Assembly (NCBI GenBank): GCA_033085395.1
Contig: JANQBS010000178.1
Coordinates: 1 to 64,000, forward strand
Direction: 5' to 3'
Length of the DNA stretch: 64,000 nucleotides
Source: Xanthoparmelia taractica
Taxonomy: Eukaryota > Ascomycota > Lecanoromycetes > Lecanorales > Parmeliaceae
The notes beneath the pieces are model-generated. The model saw only the letters and a list, made by a program, of their open reading frames with translations, was not told where the DNA came from and made no database searches. This document shows positions 1 to 11,638 of this stretch, one piece after another. Every line of letters begins with the position of its first letter. The first letter of the stretch is position 1. The translations under genes were made by a program, and so were the position numbers.

Positions 1-75
1 ATAATTTTTTAAAAAAAGTTGAAAAAAAGTTAAAAACGACTATGTTCAATAGATACCACACCTTTCCGACCCGTA
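1..75 (+). mobile_element. MITE, right end only (cut by window edge)
   Basis: The first 73 bases match the right part of the ~270-bp MITE at 1999-2268 and 9548-9819 (A-rich run, then ACCACACCTTTCCGACCCG), followed by the TA expected as target duplication at 74-75. The left part lies outside the window. Confidence 0.75.
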
Positions 76-94
76 ACTATAATAGTTTTAACGT

Positions 95-422
95 AAATAA
101 TTATTACACTACGTAATAAGATAAGATATTTTTAAGAGTTTTTAATTAGATTAGAATTTAAATGTAAGAATAGAAGCACTTAGCGTGAGCTAATAGAACT
201 CGCTTAACACGCTTATTAGACTATAAGCTATGTAGCAAGAACGAGTACCTAATATACTTAGCGAAAGTCTTAAATATTCGCGAATTTCCTTTTTCTTTCT
301 TTTTTTCTTAGCTATTAATTTACTTAGTAATCTAGATAGTTACTCTAACACCTAGGTTTATAAATCTCGCTAATTATCTAGCTACTACGTAGCTTTAATA
401 AAAAGAGATCTTGCTATCTTAT
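95..422 (+). repeat. Degraded direct repeat, copy A (possible LTR)
   Basis: The segment matches 5540-5862 in the same orientation. The best-kept stretch starts at about 171 with GAAGCACTTAGCG and ends at about 416 with TTGCTATCTT; differences are mostly C/T and G/A. The left boundary is vague and a MITE sits immediately upstream. Two direct copies about 5.4 kb apart could be the LTRs of one dead retrotransposon into which younger elements inserted, but TG...CA ends and a target duplication could not be shown. Confidence 0.5.
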
Positions 423-1998
423 AATTTTAATAGCTTCGTTCGCACGAAGTTACTTAATTAATTATAGCAAGTAACTTACGAGCTAATTCTATTAACTTGC
501 GAAATAGAAATATTCTATTTTTAATTATTAGCGACGTTTTTAATTAAATAGACGAAGATAATAATTACGAAGACGATTCTCGTTAAAATACGTCTACTTC
601 GCAATTAAGTTATTAAGATATTAATTATAGTATTAATGCGAATTCGATTAATACTATCGACGAGAATAATAATCGTTAGAGTGTCGTATTTAATAACTCT
701 ATATTCGTTAATAAAGATCCTCGTCTCGTAAACTTAATATAAATTTAACGTTTTCGACTTTTAAAATTTGAAGCTAAGAAGTAATTAATTATCGAAAAGT
801 TTAAGTTAATCGAAATATAGAATATATAAGAATATCGTCGCGAGTATAGTCACGATTACTATCGCGATGCGAGTTATAAGAAGATAAGCGTTATTAAAGT
901 ATCTAATACGTAATATCTTAATAATTATAACTTAATAATTATATTTATTCGAGATTACGAGAATTATATCGTTTCGATATCTTATATTAACTTTCGAACG
1001 AATAAAGAAAAGACTCGTTAATTCTTTATTCTCTTAATCGATACTAAAAAGTAAATCTAAAGAAATACGCGAGATGCTATATTATATAATATCGAAGAAT
1101 CTATTTAAGAGAAGTATAAGGGGTAATACTTAAATTAAGTTCGTAACTTAGTTATTAAGTCTTATAATATAAGTCGCTAATTAATTAAAGCGATTATAAA
1201 AAACTTATAATCGATTATAAGCTTTAACGACTATCTTATCACGCTATAATCGTAGCGAGATCGCTATATAATCGATATAAAACGTATAAAAACTCTATAA
1301 AATAGAGTAATAGAGAAAATTTCTCTAAAAGCAATAAAGAAGATAACTTAATCTATTATTTATATCGCGCTATTATAGTAGTATTAAGATATAGAGCAAA
1401 GACTACGAAAAATAAAAAAGTTATCTACTTTAGATAAGACTCGTTTTAGCGATAAAATAAGTAATTAGAAAAGTAATAATTAATAATATACGAAGTCTAA
1501 AGAATAATATATTAAGAATCAAAAGAATTAAAAAAAGAACTCGTTCTCTTCGACGTCGTAAGACTTAAGATCTACGCGAATTAAACTCGAAGAGGGCGAC
1601 TCTAATATTAAGTATAGAAAGTCTCTTTTCGAGATTTAATACTATAATTATAAGTAGATAAAATATTATAAGAATTCGTTTAAATATTTAAATTATATTA
1701 CGAGTAATAAGATACGTAATTAAGACTTTAATAAGAAAAAAGATAAAGTCTAATACTCGTCGCTATAGTATTAAATACGCTATTTATTAAGCGGCGACCT
1801 CGCTCTTTACTATTAAGAGATAAAATTATTACATTAAATAATAAGCGTAATATCACTACTTTAATAAATATTAATAACGAGAAAATCTTTATATCGTAAT
1901 CTTTTATTAAAGAGACGTAAGTTTTTAAGTCTAAGTATATATTAATTATAATACGTGCTATTAATAATTATTAAATATTCTCGTATAAGATTTATATA

Positions 1999-2268
1999 CG
2001 GGTCGGAAAGGTGTGGTATATTTGATGGTATAGGACTAGTTTTTCGAATATTATATCGAAAGATATAGGATATCCCATACTTTCATTGGGCTTTTAATAA
2101 ATATATTACGTAATATTTTTTATATTCTAAAAATACATAAAAAGCTTAAGCGAACGCTTATATAATTATAAAATTCTATAAATAGATTAAAAAGATATAA
2201 TTTTTTAAAAAAAGTTAAAAAAAGTTGAAAACGACTATATTCAATAGATATTATACCTTTCCGACCCG
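1999..2268 (+). mobile_element. MITE of the CGGGTCGGAAAGG family, 270 bp
   Basis: Terminal inverted repeats of about 20 bp begin CGGGTCGGAAAGGTGTGGTA on the left and mirror on the right (ACCTTTCCGACCCG), with TA on each side at 1997-1998 and 2269-2270. TA target duplications and such termini are typical of Tc1/mariner-class elements. There is no coding capacity. Full copies of nearly equal length lie at 9548-9819 (same orientation) and 11900-12171 (inverted). Confidence 0.85.
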
Positions 2269-3367
2269 TAATAAGAGCCGTATCTAAATTTATTTATAGT
2301 ATTATTTAATATTAATTAAATCGTTCTTTTAAAATAAAAAGTAGATACTCTTGTTAAAAATAATCGTTAATAAATAAAAGAAAATGGCGATAGAGGAAGA
2401 AGAAGTAGCGATAGCGTTATAAGCGCGTAAGGCGTTTACTTCTATTAATTAAATCCTTAAATCTATAAATTAAGATTATTTTTTTTTTTTACGTAGCGAG
2501 ACGAAGACGAATAGATAGAAAAATAGTCGTAGTTATAAATATCTTAGCTTAATAATAAGAAGAAAGAAAATCTAATATATAAGCGTGCTCGCCGCGAAAA
2601 TAGCGATCGCACTTACGTTAGCGAGAGTTAATAGAAGACGTAAGATATATCACGATCTAATTACGTGTAAGAGCGCGAATACAACGAAGATAAATATAGA
2701 CTTAGCACGTATTAGCGCAATTTCTTAATTATATATTATTCTCCCTCTTAATTAATATATCTTAAAAAACGAGAAAAAGACTAATAGAAGTAGCTATTAA
2801 TCTTATTAATTAAGTATATCTTTAAAATAATTTTAGATATTTATTAATAATAGCGATAGTTGAAGCTATAATAGTAATAATAGAAATAGTAGAAGCGAGA
2901 GTAGCGAGAGTGAAAATAATAGAAGTCGAGATAGTAGACGAAGTAGCTATAGCTTATTAGGTAAAATCCTCGTATTGCTATTTATTCACCTATAGACGAA
3001 GCGATCGCTAGGGTCGCGACGACGAGGGATAATAGAGATAGATATTATTAATATTATTAGTATACTCCTTATAAAGTTCGTTCTTTTTATATTTAACTAC
3101 GTATATCTAATAAGCTCTTACGTATAATTAGAAAGTATCGCGAAGAGCTTCTAAAGTAGAGCAAAGTATCCTTCAGATACTTATTGTGGATAAAGTTAAC
3201 TTAGCTAAGCGATCTCATCCTCACTCAATTATTATCTTAATTAATATATACACCTCGCTATTGCGATAATATATAGCTCGCTATTATAATATTACGCTAG
3301 AAATAATTAAAGGCTAGATAATAGATAATAAGAAAAGCTTAGCACTTACTAGTATTAATGTTAATTA

Positions 3368-4496
3368 CGGGTCGGAAAGGTCTGGGATAGTCTGGGATAT
3401 GAAGTGTCGATACCATACCATGATATGGTATGATATTAAGATCATATCATTTGATTTTTATGAAATAATCTGGGAGACGTGCTAATATTATGAAATAATC
3501 TAGGAAATTTCTAATATATATAGAGGTATTTTATGTTATATGTAGAGATATAGGAAATATACTATATATAGAAGAAGTTACTCTATATAGAATCATGCGA
3601 ACGTATTCTAATTATTATTCTAGTTATTACTTCACTTTATTATCGCTATTATTATTATTTCACTTTATTATCACGTTATTAAGCTAAGCTCGCTATCGCA
3701 TTTAGTATCGTATTACGAAAGATCTTCGTAATTATCTAGGGCTTGGCGAGTTATTTCTATTATTATTAATATATTTAATTTATTTAATTATTAGAAGAAT
3801 TGCTAATACGCTAATTATAATAGTAATCTATTATTTATTCTACGATAGTAAATTTTTCTCTTCTTTCTTCGTATTATAAAAAGAATTTATAATTATTCTT
3901 TATAATTATATATTCTTAGTTATTAAAGTTATACGCTTCGCATAAATAATATAAAGATTTAATAATTTACTTAATCTTAAAGAGTAGAATACGAGGAATC
4001 TTAAATATATTCTCTACATAACGTATATTATTTAATTATTCTTATAAGAGCTTCTTGATAAAATTCGCGTTAGCTTAATTAATGAGAACTTTTAGAAAAG
4101 CTAATATAATTCGAAGAAATAGAACGCTATTCAAAGATAAGGGAAAGATCTATTAATAACTTTAGCTAAGATATATAAATTCTAGTTATTATTCTAGTTA
4201 TTATTAATATCTAATATATATAGATTTATAAGACGAGAGTCTACATTTAATGCTAGTAGTTAGCGCAAGAAGTATTTCTTATCTTATTCATCACCTAGTA
4301 TGAGAAATAATCTACATTATAAGATACCTCTACATATATTAGAAATTTCTCAGATCATTTCATGATATTAATAATTTCTTATCTTATATCTTTATAAGTG
4401 ATCTAATATAACCTCCTTATGATACCCTTCTATGATATAATATGATACGATATGATATGGGATATCCCACCTAATATATCAGACCTTTTCGACTCG
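3368..4496 (+). mobile_element. 1.13-kb element with long inverted repeats and the same tip
   Basis: It starts CGGGTCGGAAAGGTCTGGGA after a TA (3366-3367) and ends with the complement of the same tip (ACCTTTTCGACTCG) before TA (4497-4498). Inverted similarity reaches inward about 175 bp on each side: GAAATTTCTAATATATATAG near 3507 reappears inverted near 4335. The middle is degraded and I find no transposase in it. The shared tip suggests the same transposase moved this and the 270-bp MITE. Confidence 0.7.
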
Positions 4497-4655
4497 TAAT
4501 GTTAATATTAATATTATTATTACTAGAAAAGAAAGCAAGTAAGGTTTTTATACCTTACTAGCGTAATTTTCGCACTATTATAATAATAGAATAATAACGC
4601 ATCACAATAAGATAATAGTGATAATAGTATATTACAATAGCGATAATAGTATATC

Positions 4656-4809
4656 TATTAGACCGAGCCGTACGAGTGTTAGTGTGGGGTCCCGAGTATA
4701 TTATATAGGCTTTATATAAGTAAATAGAGTACGTCTTCTATAAAGCTCGACACTCGAATTTATAAGTTATATTTTTAACTCTATAATACAATTAAAAAGC
4801 GTTCTTATA
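4656..4809 (+). repeat. Left LTR of the TRIM
   Basis: The 154-bp repeat begins TATTAGACCGAG and ends GCGTTCTTATA. It is the more mutated copy; the matching ends in the solo LTR at 10418-10566 read TGTTAGGC and CCCTTACA, the canonical TG...CA form. Confidence 0.8.
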
Positions 4810-5185
4810 ATAGTATCGCGCTTCGATTCGAGTTTAATTAATATGAGTACTCTAAGAAACTCTTAATTACACTTAAATTAGAAATTTTATAAAGTATTTA
4901 ATAATTTTCGGGCGAAGCGTTAATTTATAATAAAGTAAGATTATAAGTTCGATCTCGACTTTAATTAAATCTTTTAAACGAGTTAATCTTAAGTTAAGAG
5001 AATTTAATATAATTTAATTAAGATAACTTAAGAATTTAATTTTTAAGATCCTAATAGTTTTATCTTTAAAGATCGTTTTAAAACTATTAAGATTAAGATT
5101 CTAGAATCGCTAGCTCTGCGAAAGAGAATCTAGAGTTATTAACGCTTAAGATTATCGGGGACGTCGCCTTAAAAGAGGAGATAAT

Positions 5186-5339
5186 TATTAGGCCGAGTCG
5201 TACGAATATTAGTGTGAGGTTCTAAATACGTTATATAGACTTTATATAAGCAAATAGAGTACGCCTTCTATAAAGCGCGACACCCGAACCCATAAGTTAT
5301 ATTTTTAACCCTATGATACAATTGAAAAGCGCCCTCACA
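5186..5339 (+). repeat. Right LTR of the TRIM
   Basis: The 154-bp repeat begins TATTAGGCCGAG and ends GCGCCCTCACA. It is preceded by the purine-rich tract and followed by the ATATC target duplication. Confidence 0.8.
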
Positions 5340-5539
5340 ATATCACACAGCGATAATAGCACGTTATATAGCGACAATAGCACATTACAATAGAATAATA
5401 GCGAGCACGTATTCTATTAATCAAGGTAACGATGCTCGTAGTCGCGCTATTGCGATTTTAGTATATACACATATTAAAATAATTAAGATAAACTAGACGT
5501 AAGCAATCTAGAGTTAATCCCGCGATATTCTCGCAAGTA

Positions 5540-5862
5540 CTTAATTATAGTACGTAGTTATAATAAGATTTAGAGACTAAATCTTCTAAGAGAGAAAGTA
5601 ATTATAAGAGTAGAAGCACTTAGCGTAAACTAATAGAACTCGCTTAACTCGCTTATTAGACTATAAGCTATATAGTAAGAATAAATATCTAATATACTTA
5701 ACGAAAGTCTTAAATATCCGCGAATCCTCTTTTTCTTTCTTTCTTTCTTAGCTATTAGTTTACTTAGTAATCTAGATAATTACTCTAATATCTACGTTCA
5801 TAAACCTCGCTAATTGCCTAGCTACTACGTAGCTTCATTGAAAAGAGACCTTGCTACCTCAC
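5540..5862 (+). repeat. Degraded direct repeat, copy B (possible LTR)
   Basis: This is the partner of 95-422. The clear match runs from 5611 (TAGAAGCACTTAGCG) to about 5856 (TTGCTACCTC). It is somewhat less mutated than copy A. The interval between the copies contains a MITE, the 1.13-kb inverted-repeat element and the TRIM, which would all be later insertions if the pair are LTRs of one element. Confidence 0.5.
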
Positions 5863-7226
5863 ATTAAAATACAATTATTATAATTATTTTTATTTATATA
5901 GACGTATAGCTAATTATAACTAGTCTTGATACTTACTTCTTCGTACTTAGTGTAAGGCCCGAAGAGTTCTTAGCATATCTATTCAAATAGAGGTGATTAC
6001 GCAATAAGCAGCAATACCTCGGTGACTTTTTAGCTCTATAGCGTAGTAATATAAGAACTAGGTGCCTCGCATAGCTCTAACACTTAGCTAGCGTATAATT
6101 ACTTAGCTAGATAAATAATTTAACTTCAACTATTCGACTCGTTTATCTATAGATTAACTCGCGATGTCTAGTTCTAAAGTAGATCACTTTATATTATAAT
6201 ATCTAAAGTCTATTCATGATAATATATTTCTTATAACGTGTTCTTCTCTACGATTACTCTATCTTTCTCTAAACTTTTTAATATAATAAATCTTAATAAT
6301 AAAACACGTATCTTTATAAGTTAGCGTCGCGTTATCTTTATTTATTTTATCTAAAACGTTTTATATTAACGCTAATCCTAGAATTTAAATAATATTAATT
6401 ATTTCGCTCGATTTAATAGTAGAAGAGTTTAATTATAAAGAGATTCGCTTACTTTTAAAGTAAGAGATAACAAAAAGATATCTAATTAATAGCGATTTTA
6501 ATATATCTTATAATTAAACGAAGCTTAATAAAATCTTAAAATAATTAAAAAACGTTTTTTTAAGAATCTTTATATTTAATATTTTAAGGAAATAATTAAA
6601 TAATTACGAATTTAATATAACTATAAAGATTAATTATACGTATATATAGATCTATAAACGTAGACGACTAAACTAACTATCTATCTCTATCGAGAATATC
6701 GATTTTATAACGTAATTATATATCTTTAATCGAGCTAGTTTCTATATATAGTTAAAGAGAACTATAATTAATACGCTAATATCTTTTCTTAATATTATTA
6801 AGATCTAGATATTACTTTATATCGTAATAAATAATATTAACTTTAATATATTTAAGAACGTATTAAAAGAAGATAAAATATATAACGCTATAATAAATCG
6901 AATAATATATTATATCGATAATAAAGATATTGAGATTAATTATTCTCGAAAGTTTAAGATACTCGCGCTATCGATATACTAGTAAGATTAGAATTCTATA
7001 TTCTTTATAATTAAAGAATATTAAACGAGTAAATATATAATTCTCTTAAATATTTATTATTATTTATATATAAAGAGATTAATCGTTTAGAGATTAATTA
7101 TTTTAAGTAAATAAAAGAGTAACGAAGATAAGAAGAACACGTAGAGCGATATAATTACTCTAATCGATTGTTCTCGCTAATAGCGAAAGAATATAAAATA
7201 ACAATATACTTATATATAGAAATGTT

Positions 7227-7279
7227 AAAAAGTGAATATTAGAAAATACTTAATTCTCTATTTATATTTTATTTCAACA
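7227..7279 (+). repeat. Left copy of 53-bp flanking duplication
   Basis: It is identical to 7499-7551 except for C at 7275 versus T at 7547. The repeated sequence is itself AT-rich mutated DNA, so the duplication happened after the mutation of the target. Confidence 0.85.
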
Positions 7280-7498
7280 CGACCCTTAAAGAGAGATGTG
7301 AGAATTTTTGAATTTGACTTTTGTTTGCGAAAGCTAAGTGCGCAGTTGATCAGCGTGTCGCGATTTTGTCACCCAGTTTTGATGTGATTTGTGCGACAGC
7401 CGGATTCGAACCGCGACCCTTGTTTTTTGCAGGGCGGAATTCTTCCGGGTTTTTTTCCGAATACTTTCCCACTCGGCTTACCGGGCTCATAACCTATC
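7280..7498 (-). mobile_element. SINE-like, tRNA-derived insertion flanked by a 53-bp duplication
   Basis: This 219-bp stretch has normal base composition inside mutated AT-rich DNA. Read on the minus strand it starts with a tRNA-like head: an A-box-like GTAAGCCGAGTGGG (plus strand 7468-7481) and a B-box GGTTCGAATCC (7402-7412), spaced as in a tRNA with a long variable arm. About 110 bp of unrelated body follows. It is flanked by copies of the same 53 bp, at 7227-7279 and 7499-7551, with one C/T mismatch. The acceptor halves do not pair, so it is not a working tRNA gene. A SINE is the best reading; the duplication is much longer than usual for one. Confidence 0.6.
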
Positions 7499-7551
7499 AA
7501 AAAGTGAATATTAGAAAATACTTAATTCTCTATTTATATTTTATTTTAACA
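7499..7551 (+). repeat. Right copy of 53-bp flanking duplication
   Basis: Partner of 7227-7279, offset by exactly 272 bp. Confidence 0.85.
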
Positions 7552-9547
7552 AGAAAATAATTAAACGTTTATACTATAATCGTTATATTCTCTTAACTTA
7601 ATTAATTTTAGAAAATTCTATAATATAAAGAAATTTATCTTATTAAAATAATCTATAGTCTTTATCTTCTCTAAGTATCTTACTACGCTTTTAATAATAG
7701 AAGACTTTCGACTTTAATTAATTTAACGTCTTACGTTATTTAATAATATTAAACTTTAAAAACTTATAAAAAATACGTTAATATAAGTTTTTTTTTATAG
7801 AATATATTCTAAGAGAAATTAATTAAAAGAAATACGCGATTAATATTAAATAGAGAGAGATAATAAGAGAAGCGCTAAAGCTAATATTTAATCTTTATAT
7901 TTTATTAATAGAGATTATAAAAAGACGATATTAATTATAATAGAAATATATTATAACGTATAAAATAATATCGAGTTACTAAAAAGAATTATATATTATC
8001 TCTAATACTTATAAAGTTTATAGTAATATCTTCTTTAATAACTATATAAATCTTAGCTTTTTAAATAACGCTATTTAAGAGTTAAAAGATATTATTAATA
8101 TAATAAAGTAATTATTATTAATAACTATTTATATTAAAAAGTATATTATTTATAAAGTATACTTAAGAATAAGAAAAGTATAATAAAAGCGAGATTTAAT
8201 AAGAGATAATAGTTAACTCGACGTTAAATATTAATCGAGAGTTATTTTAATTCGAATAAAGAGATTAAGTTAAATAGTAAGTCTAATTTAAATAGAAATT
8301 AAATATAACTTAATTTAAATAAATTAAAAACGCGTTAATTAATAGTATCTCTTTTTAAGTTAATAGTTTTTATTATTCTTTCATTTATTTATCTATTATT
8401 ATCTTTAATTTTAAGTACTAATTCTATTTTAATTTTTAATAACGATAAAGAATTAATAGTACTTCGTAATCTACTTAATAAGTTAGCTACGTCGAAATTA
8501 TAAAGATTATAAAGATATTAACGTTTAACGCGAGAAAAAGAATAATAATAAGAAGAATTATAGAGATTAGAAAGAAAAGAGAAGTTAAGAAGATAGAAAA
8601 GATAAATTATAGTCTATTAATTCGCGAAGACGTTATTAATTATATATTATTATAAGGCGAGTAAGATAGAATAGATTGAATAAAGAAAAAAACGTGTCGA
8701 AGAATATAAATAATAGATAAATCTTAGTTCTCTTAAACGTTATAAGATTTATAAGCTTAAAAAGAGTATAAATATAATATATAATTACGTAGATAAAGAA
8801 TTCTTAAATAATCTTTTTAGTTTATAGAAGACGAAGAAGTTATTAATAATTATACTTATTATACGTAACGAAGCTTCTTTTAATCTTAACGATAATCTTT
8901 TAAATTAAAATATTATTATAGATATTAGAAAAGATTTATCTTTCTAAAACCAAGACGAGATTTATAAGCTTCGTATATTTTTATTTTATTTATATATTCT
9001 ATTTAATTAATATCTTAATAGAATAGAACTAAAAAGCTTTTATTTGAATCTCGATCGATTATATAAAATTATAAAAGTAAGACGAAGATTAATAATATTA
9101 ATTATTAGTCGATTAATTTTATATTTAAGTAATTTCGATATAATTTAATTAATATAAAATTTAGAATTTAGAATAATTCTTATTAGCGATAAAAGATTAG
9201 AATTAATTATTAATAGATAATCGATCGAGTCGCTCTCGATAAATAATAAAAAGAATATTATAATAATTATTCGATATACTTATATAATAATAATATTAAA
9301 TATATATTAAGTTAAGATAGAAAATAATTTATCGAGTAAAGTCGTCTTTAACTTCACGAAGTTATAATATCTTTTATAAGACTTTAATATAAATATAAGT
9401 ATATATTCTAAATATAATAGAATAATAATTAGATAATTATAGATAATTCGATATTAAAAAGAGTTACGCGAAAAAGAGTTATTAAATATTATTTTAACGA
9501 AGTCGCGTTACGAGTATATAATATATTTTAATTTCTCGCCAAGACTA

Positions 9548-9819
9548 CGGGTCGAAAAGGTGTAGTATATTTGATGATATGGGACTAGTTTTTCGAATAT
9601 CATATCGAAAGGTATAGGATATCCAATACTTTCATTGGGCTTTTAATAAATATATTACGTAATATTTTTTTATATTCTAAAAATACGTAAAAAGCTTAAG
9701 CGAACGCTTATATAATTATAAAATTCTATAAATAGATTAAAAAGATATAATTTTTTAAAAAAAGTTAAAAAAAAGTTAAAAACGACTATATTTAATAGAT
9801 ACCACACCTTTCCGACCCG
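9548..9819 (+). mobile_element. MITE of the CGGGTCGGAAAGG family, 272 bp
   Basis: Same orientation and nearly the same sequence as 1999-2268, with TA at 9546-9547 and 9820-9821. The left tip carries one G-to-A change (CGGGTCGAAAAGG). Confidence 0.85.
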
Positions 9820-10417
9820 TATCTTCGATTCACGCGTCGATATTTAAAGAATATATAAAATATAATATATTTTATAAAGCTTAGATTAATTAATTATAAC
9901 TAATTATTTTTAGAATAAAAGACGCTTTCTATCTTAATTAATAGTTATATTATTATATTAAATCTTCTTCTATAATAAGAGAGTATTTTTCGAATTTAAA
10001 TAAAAAAGTGTCTTTAATTATATTTATTCGACGATATTATAATTTTTATAATAATTATTATCTAATATATTTTAAGGAATTATATTTTTAAGTTTCTTTA
10101 TATTAAAAAATAAGATAATTAGAAAATTAAAAATAAATTCTTTATTATTACTTTATTATTTATAAAAAAATAACTCTTTTTAGAAATATATAAATACGTT
10201 AAGAAAGTCTAGCGAGATCTAAATTAACGAAAAAGATATATTATATATTATTTAATACGATAGCGTATATTAGAGATATATTTTAAAATAGCGAGAAAAA
10301 TATAAATATTCTTTAAATTAAATAATATTATCGACGACTCGAGCTTTATAAGCGCTTTAAGAAAAGTCGTAAGATTCGATAATATTAAATTACTCGATAA
10401 ATTAAATTTAAGCTTTA

Positions 10418-10566
10418 TGTAAGGGCGCTTTTCAATTGTATCATAGAACTAAAAATATTACTCATGGGTTCGGGTACCGCGCTTCATAGAAGGCGCACCC
10501 TATTTGCCCATATGAAGTCTATACGACGCACCTCTGGGTACTCATATAACTTCGTACAGCCTAACA
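10418..10566 (-). mobile_element. Solo LTR of the TRIM family, lightly mutated
   Basis: Read on the minus strand it begins TGTTAGGCTGTACGAAG and ends GAAAAGCGCCCTTACA, matching the 154-bp LTRs at 4656-4809 and 5186-5339. A perfect 5-bp duplication CTTTA flanks it (10413-10417 and 10567-10571), so it is a bona fide insertion that has lost its interior by LTR recombination. It keeps far more CpA/TpG than its surroundings. Confidence 0.8.
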
Positions 10567-11339
10567 CTTTATAAAAGATAACGAGAGAAATACGCGAATT
10601 ATTAAGAAATATTTAATATAAAAAATAAATATATAAAAAGAAATCGATCTTATAAGTAATAATTAAAACTCGAGTCTTTTTAATAATATATTTCGCGTTA
10701 TAATAAATAGAGAGAATAAATAAAAAAGATTAATCTTTAATTTATTATCGATAACTTTATTATAATAAATAAGAAAAAAAGCGAAATATAAAGATAATAA
10801 GTATTTATAAATTAATAAAGTTATACTAAATAAAAAGAAAAAATATTAAGAATATATAATATAATAGATAAAATAGAAAGAAAAGATCTCTTTAATTATT
10901 AAATTAATAAAATAATAAATACTACTTTAAAGCTATGTATATATAATAATTAAAGATTACTTATATAAGCGATTATAAATAAGAGACTTTCATATATACT
11001 TAGAGATTCTCGTATTAATTCGAATCGAATACTCTATAGATATTTTAAAAACTAGCGATAATATTTAACTCGAATAATTTATAATAATTATAATAATCTT
11101 AAGTTCTTTAATATATATAAATTACGTAAATTTTTAAAATAATAATTAATTCGAATATTATTAAGAATTTATATAATTCGTAAAACCTAATCGACTCGAA
11201 TAGTAATTATTTAAATTTATTAATTATAAAGTCTATAAAATTTGATTACTAAACTTACGATAAAAACTATTAAATGTACTAAATCGTGTTAATCATACGG
11301 ACTCTACGGAATTCTTGCGGAAATAAACTTTTCAGATTT

Positions 11340-11636
11340 GCAGATGTCTAGCGAGAGAGGTGTGTGTCTCCAGGGAGAAATGTACTTGAAATGCGTTGGC
11401 CACAGGCCTTGAAATGTGATGCGTCTCTAGCGAGAGATGTGCTACGTCTTCAATAAGAAACGTGCTCTCTAGCGAGGGATATGCTATCTCTCCAGCGAGA
11501 AACGTGCTCGAAATGCGCTAGCCATAGACCTCGAAATGGAATAACTCTCCCGTGAGAAACGTGTGTGAAGTATATTAATTTAGATCTTGAAAAGCAACGG
11601 CTACAGACCTTGAATATGACGGCCTTCGGCCTTGAC
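11340..11636. repeat. Unmutated island with imperfect hairpin-like repeats
   Basis: Base composition returns to normal here. Variants of TCTCTAGCGAGAGATGTGCT recur several times (near 11346, 11423, 11467, 11492 and 11547), each a short inverted arm TCTC...GAGA. A larger unit containing GAAATGCGYTRGCCAYAGRCC occurs at about 11390 and 11510. No protein is encoded that I can support. Confidence 0.55.
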
Positions 11637-11638
11637 AA

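Larger units (their letters stand above)
4656..5339 (+). mobile_element. Complete TRIM-type miniature LTR retroelement, 684 bp
   Basis: Two 154-bp direct repeats (4656-4809 and 5186-5339) flank a 376-bp interior. A perfect 5-bp target duplication ATATC lies at 4651-4655 and 5340-5344. The interior starts with a candidate primer-binding site at about 4811 (TAGTATCGCGCTTCGATTCG, where TAG would be a mutated TGG) and ends with a purine-rich tract (AAAAGAGGAGATAA) just before the second LTR. There is no room for gag or pol, so it would have moved with enzymes supplied in trans. The LTRs differ mainly by C/T and G/A changes as expected from RIP. Confidence 0.8.
1..11280. repeat. AT-rich, RIP-mutated repeat block without genes
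   Basis: This stretch is overwhelmingly A+T and has no open reading frame of note in any frame. TpA is everywhere, while CpA and TpG are scarce; most remaining C and G sit in CG, TC/GA or CT/AG contexts. That is the pattern known for repeat-induced point mutation, which converts CpA to TpA on both strands of duplicated DNA during the sexual cycle. Within it several nested mobile elements can still be outlined (listed separately). Outside those I see only unrecognisable degraded sequence, notably 423-1996, 2271-3367, 5863-7226, 7552-9547, 9822-10412 and 10572-11280. Confidence 0.85.

Noticed and set aside
1640..1681. A string in the mutated block that resembles a retrotransposon zinc knuckle if C-to-T changes are undone
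   Set aside because: Three of the four ligand positions fit, but the fourth codon is TTT, which cannot arise from a cysteine codon by C-to-T or G-to-A change. Not enough to call a gag gene.
7391..7490. A functional tRNA gene on the minus strand
   Set aside because: A- and B-box-like motifs are present, but the acceptor and T stems do not pair well; better read as a tRNA-derived SINE head.
7321..7560. 79-codon open frame
   Set aside because: It starts at a non-ATG codon, spans the SINE-like insertion and runs into the flanking duplication; composition is not protein-like.
11450..11638. 62-codon minus-strand frame
   Set aside because: It lies wholly in imperfect repeats and shows no domain; by-product of the repeat.
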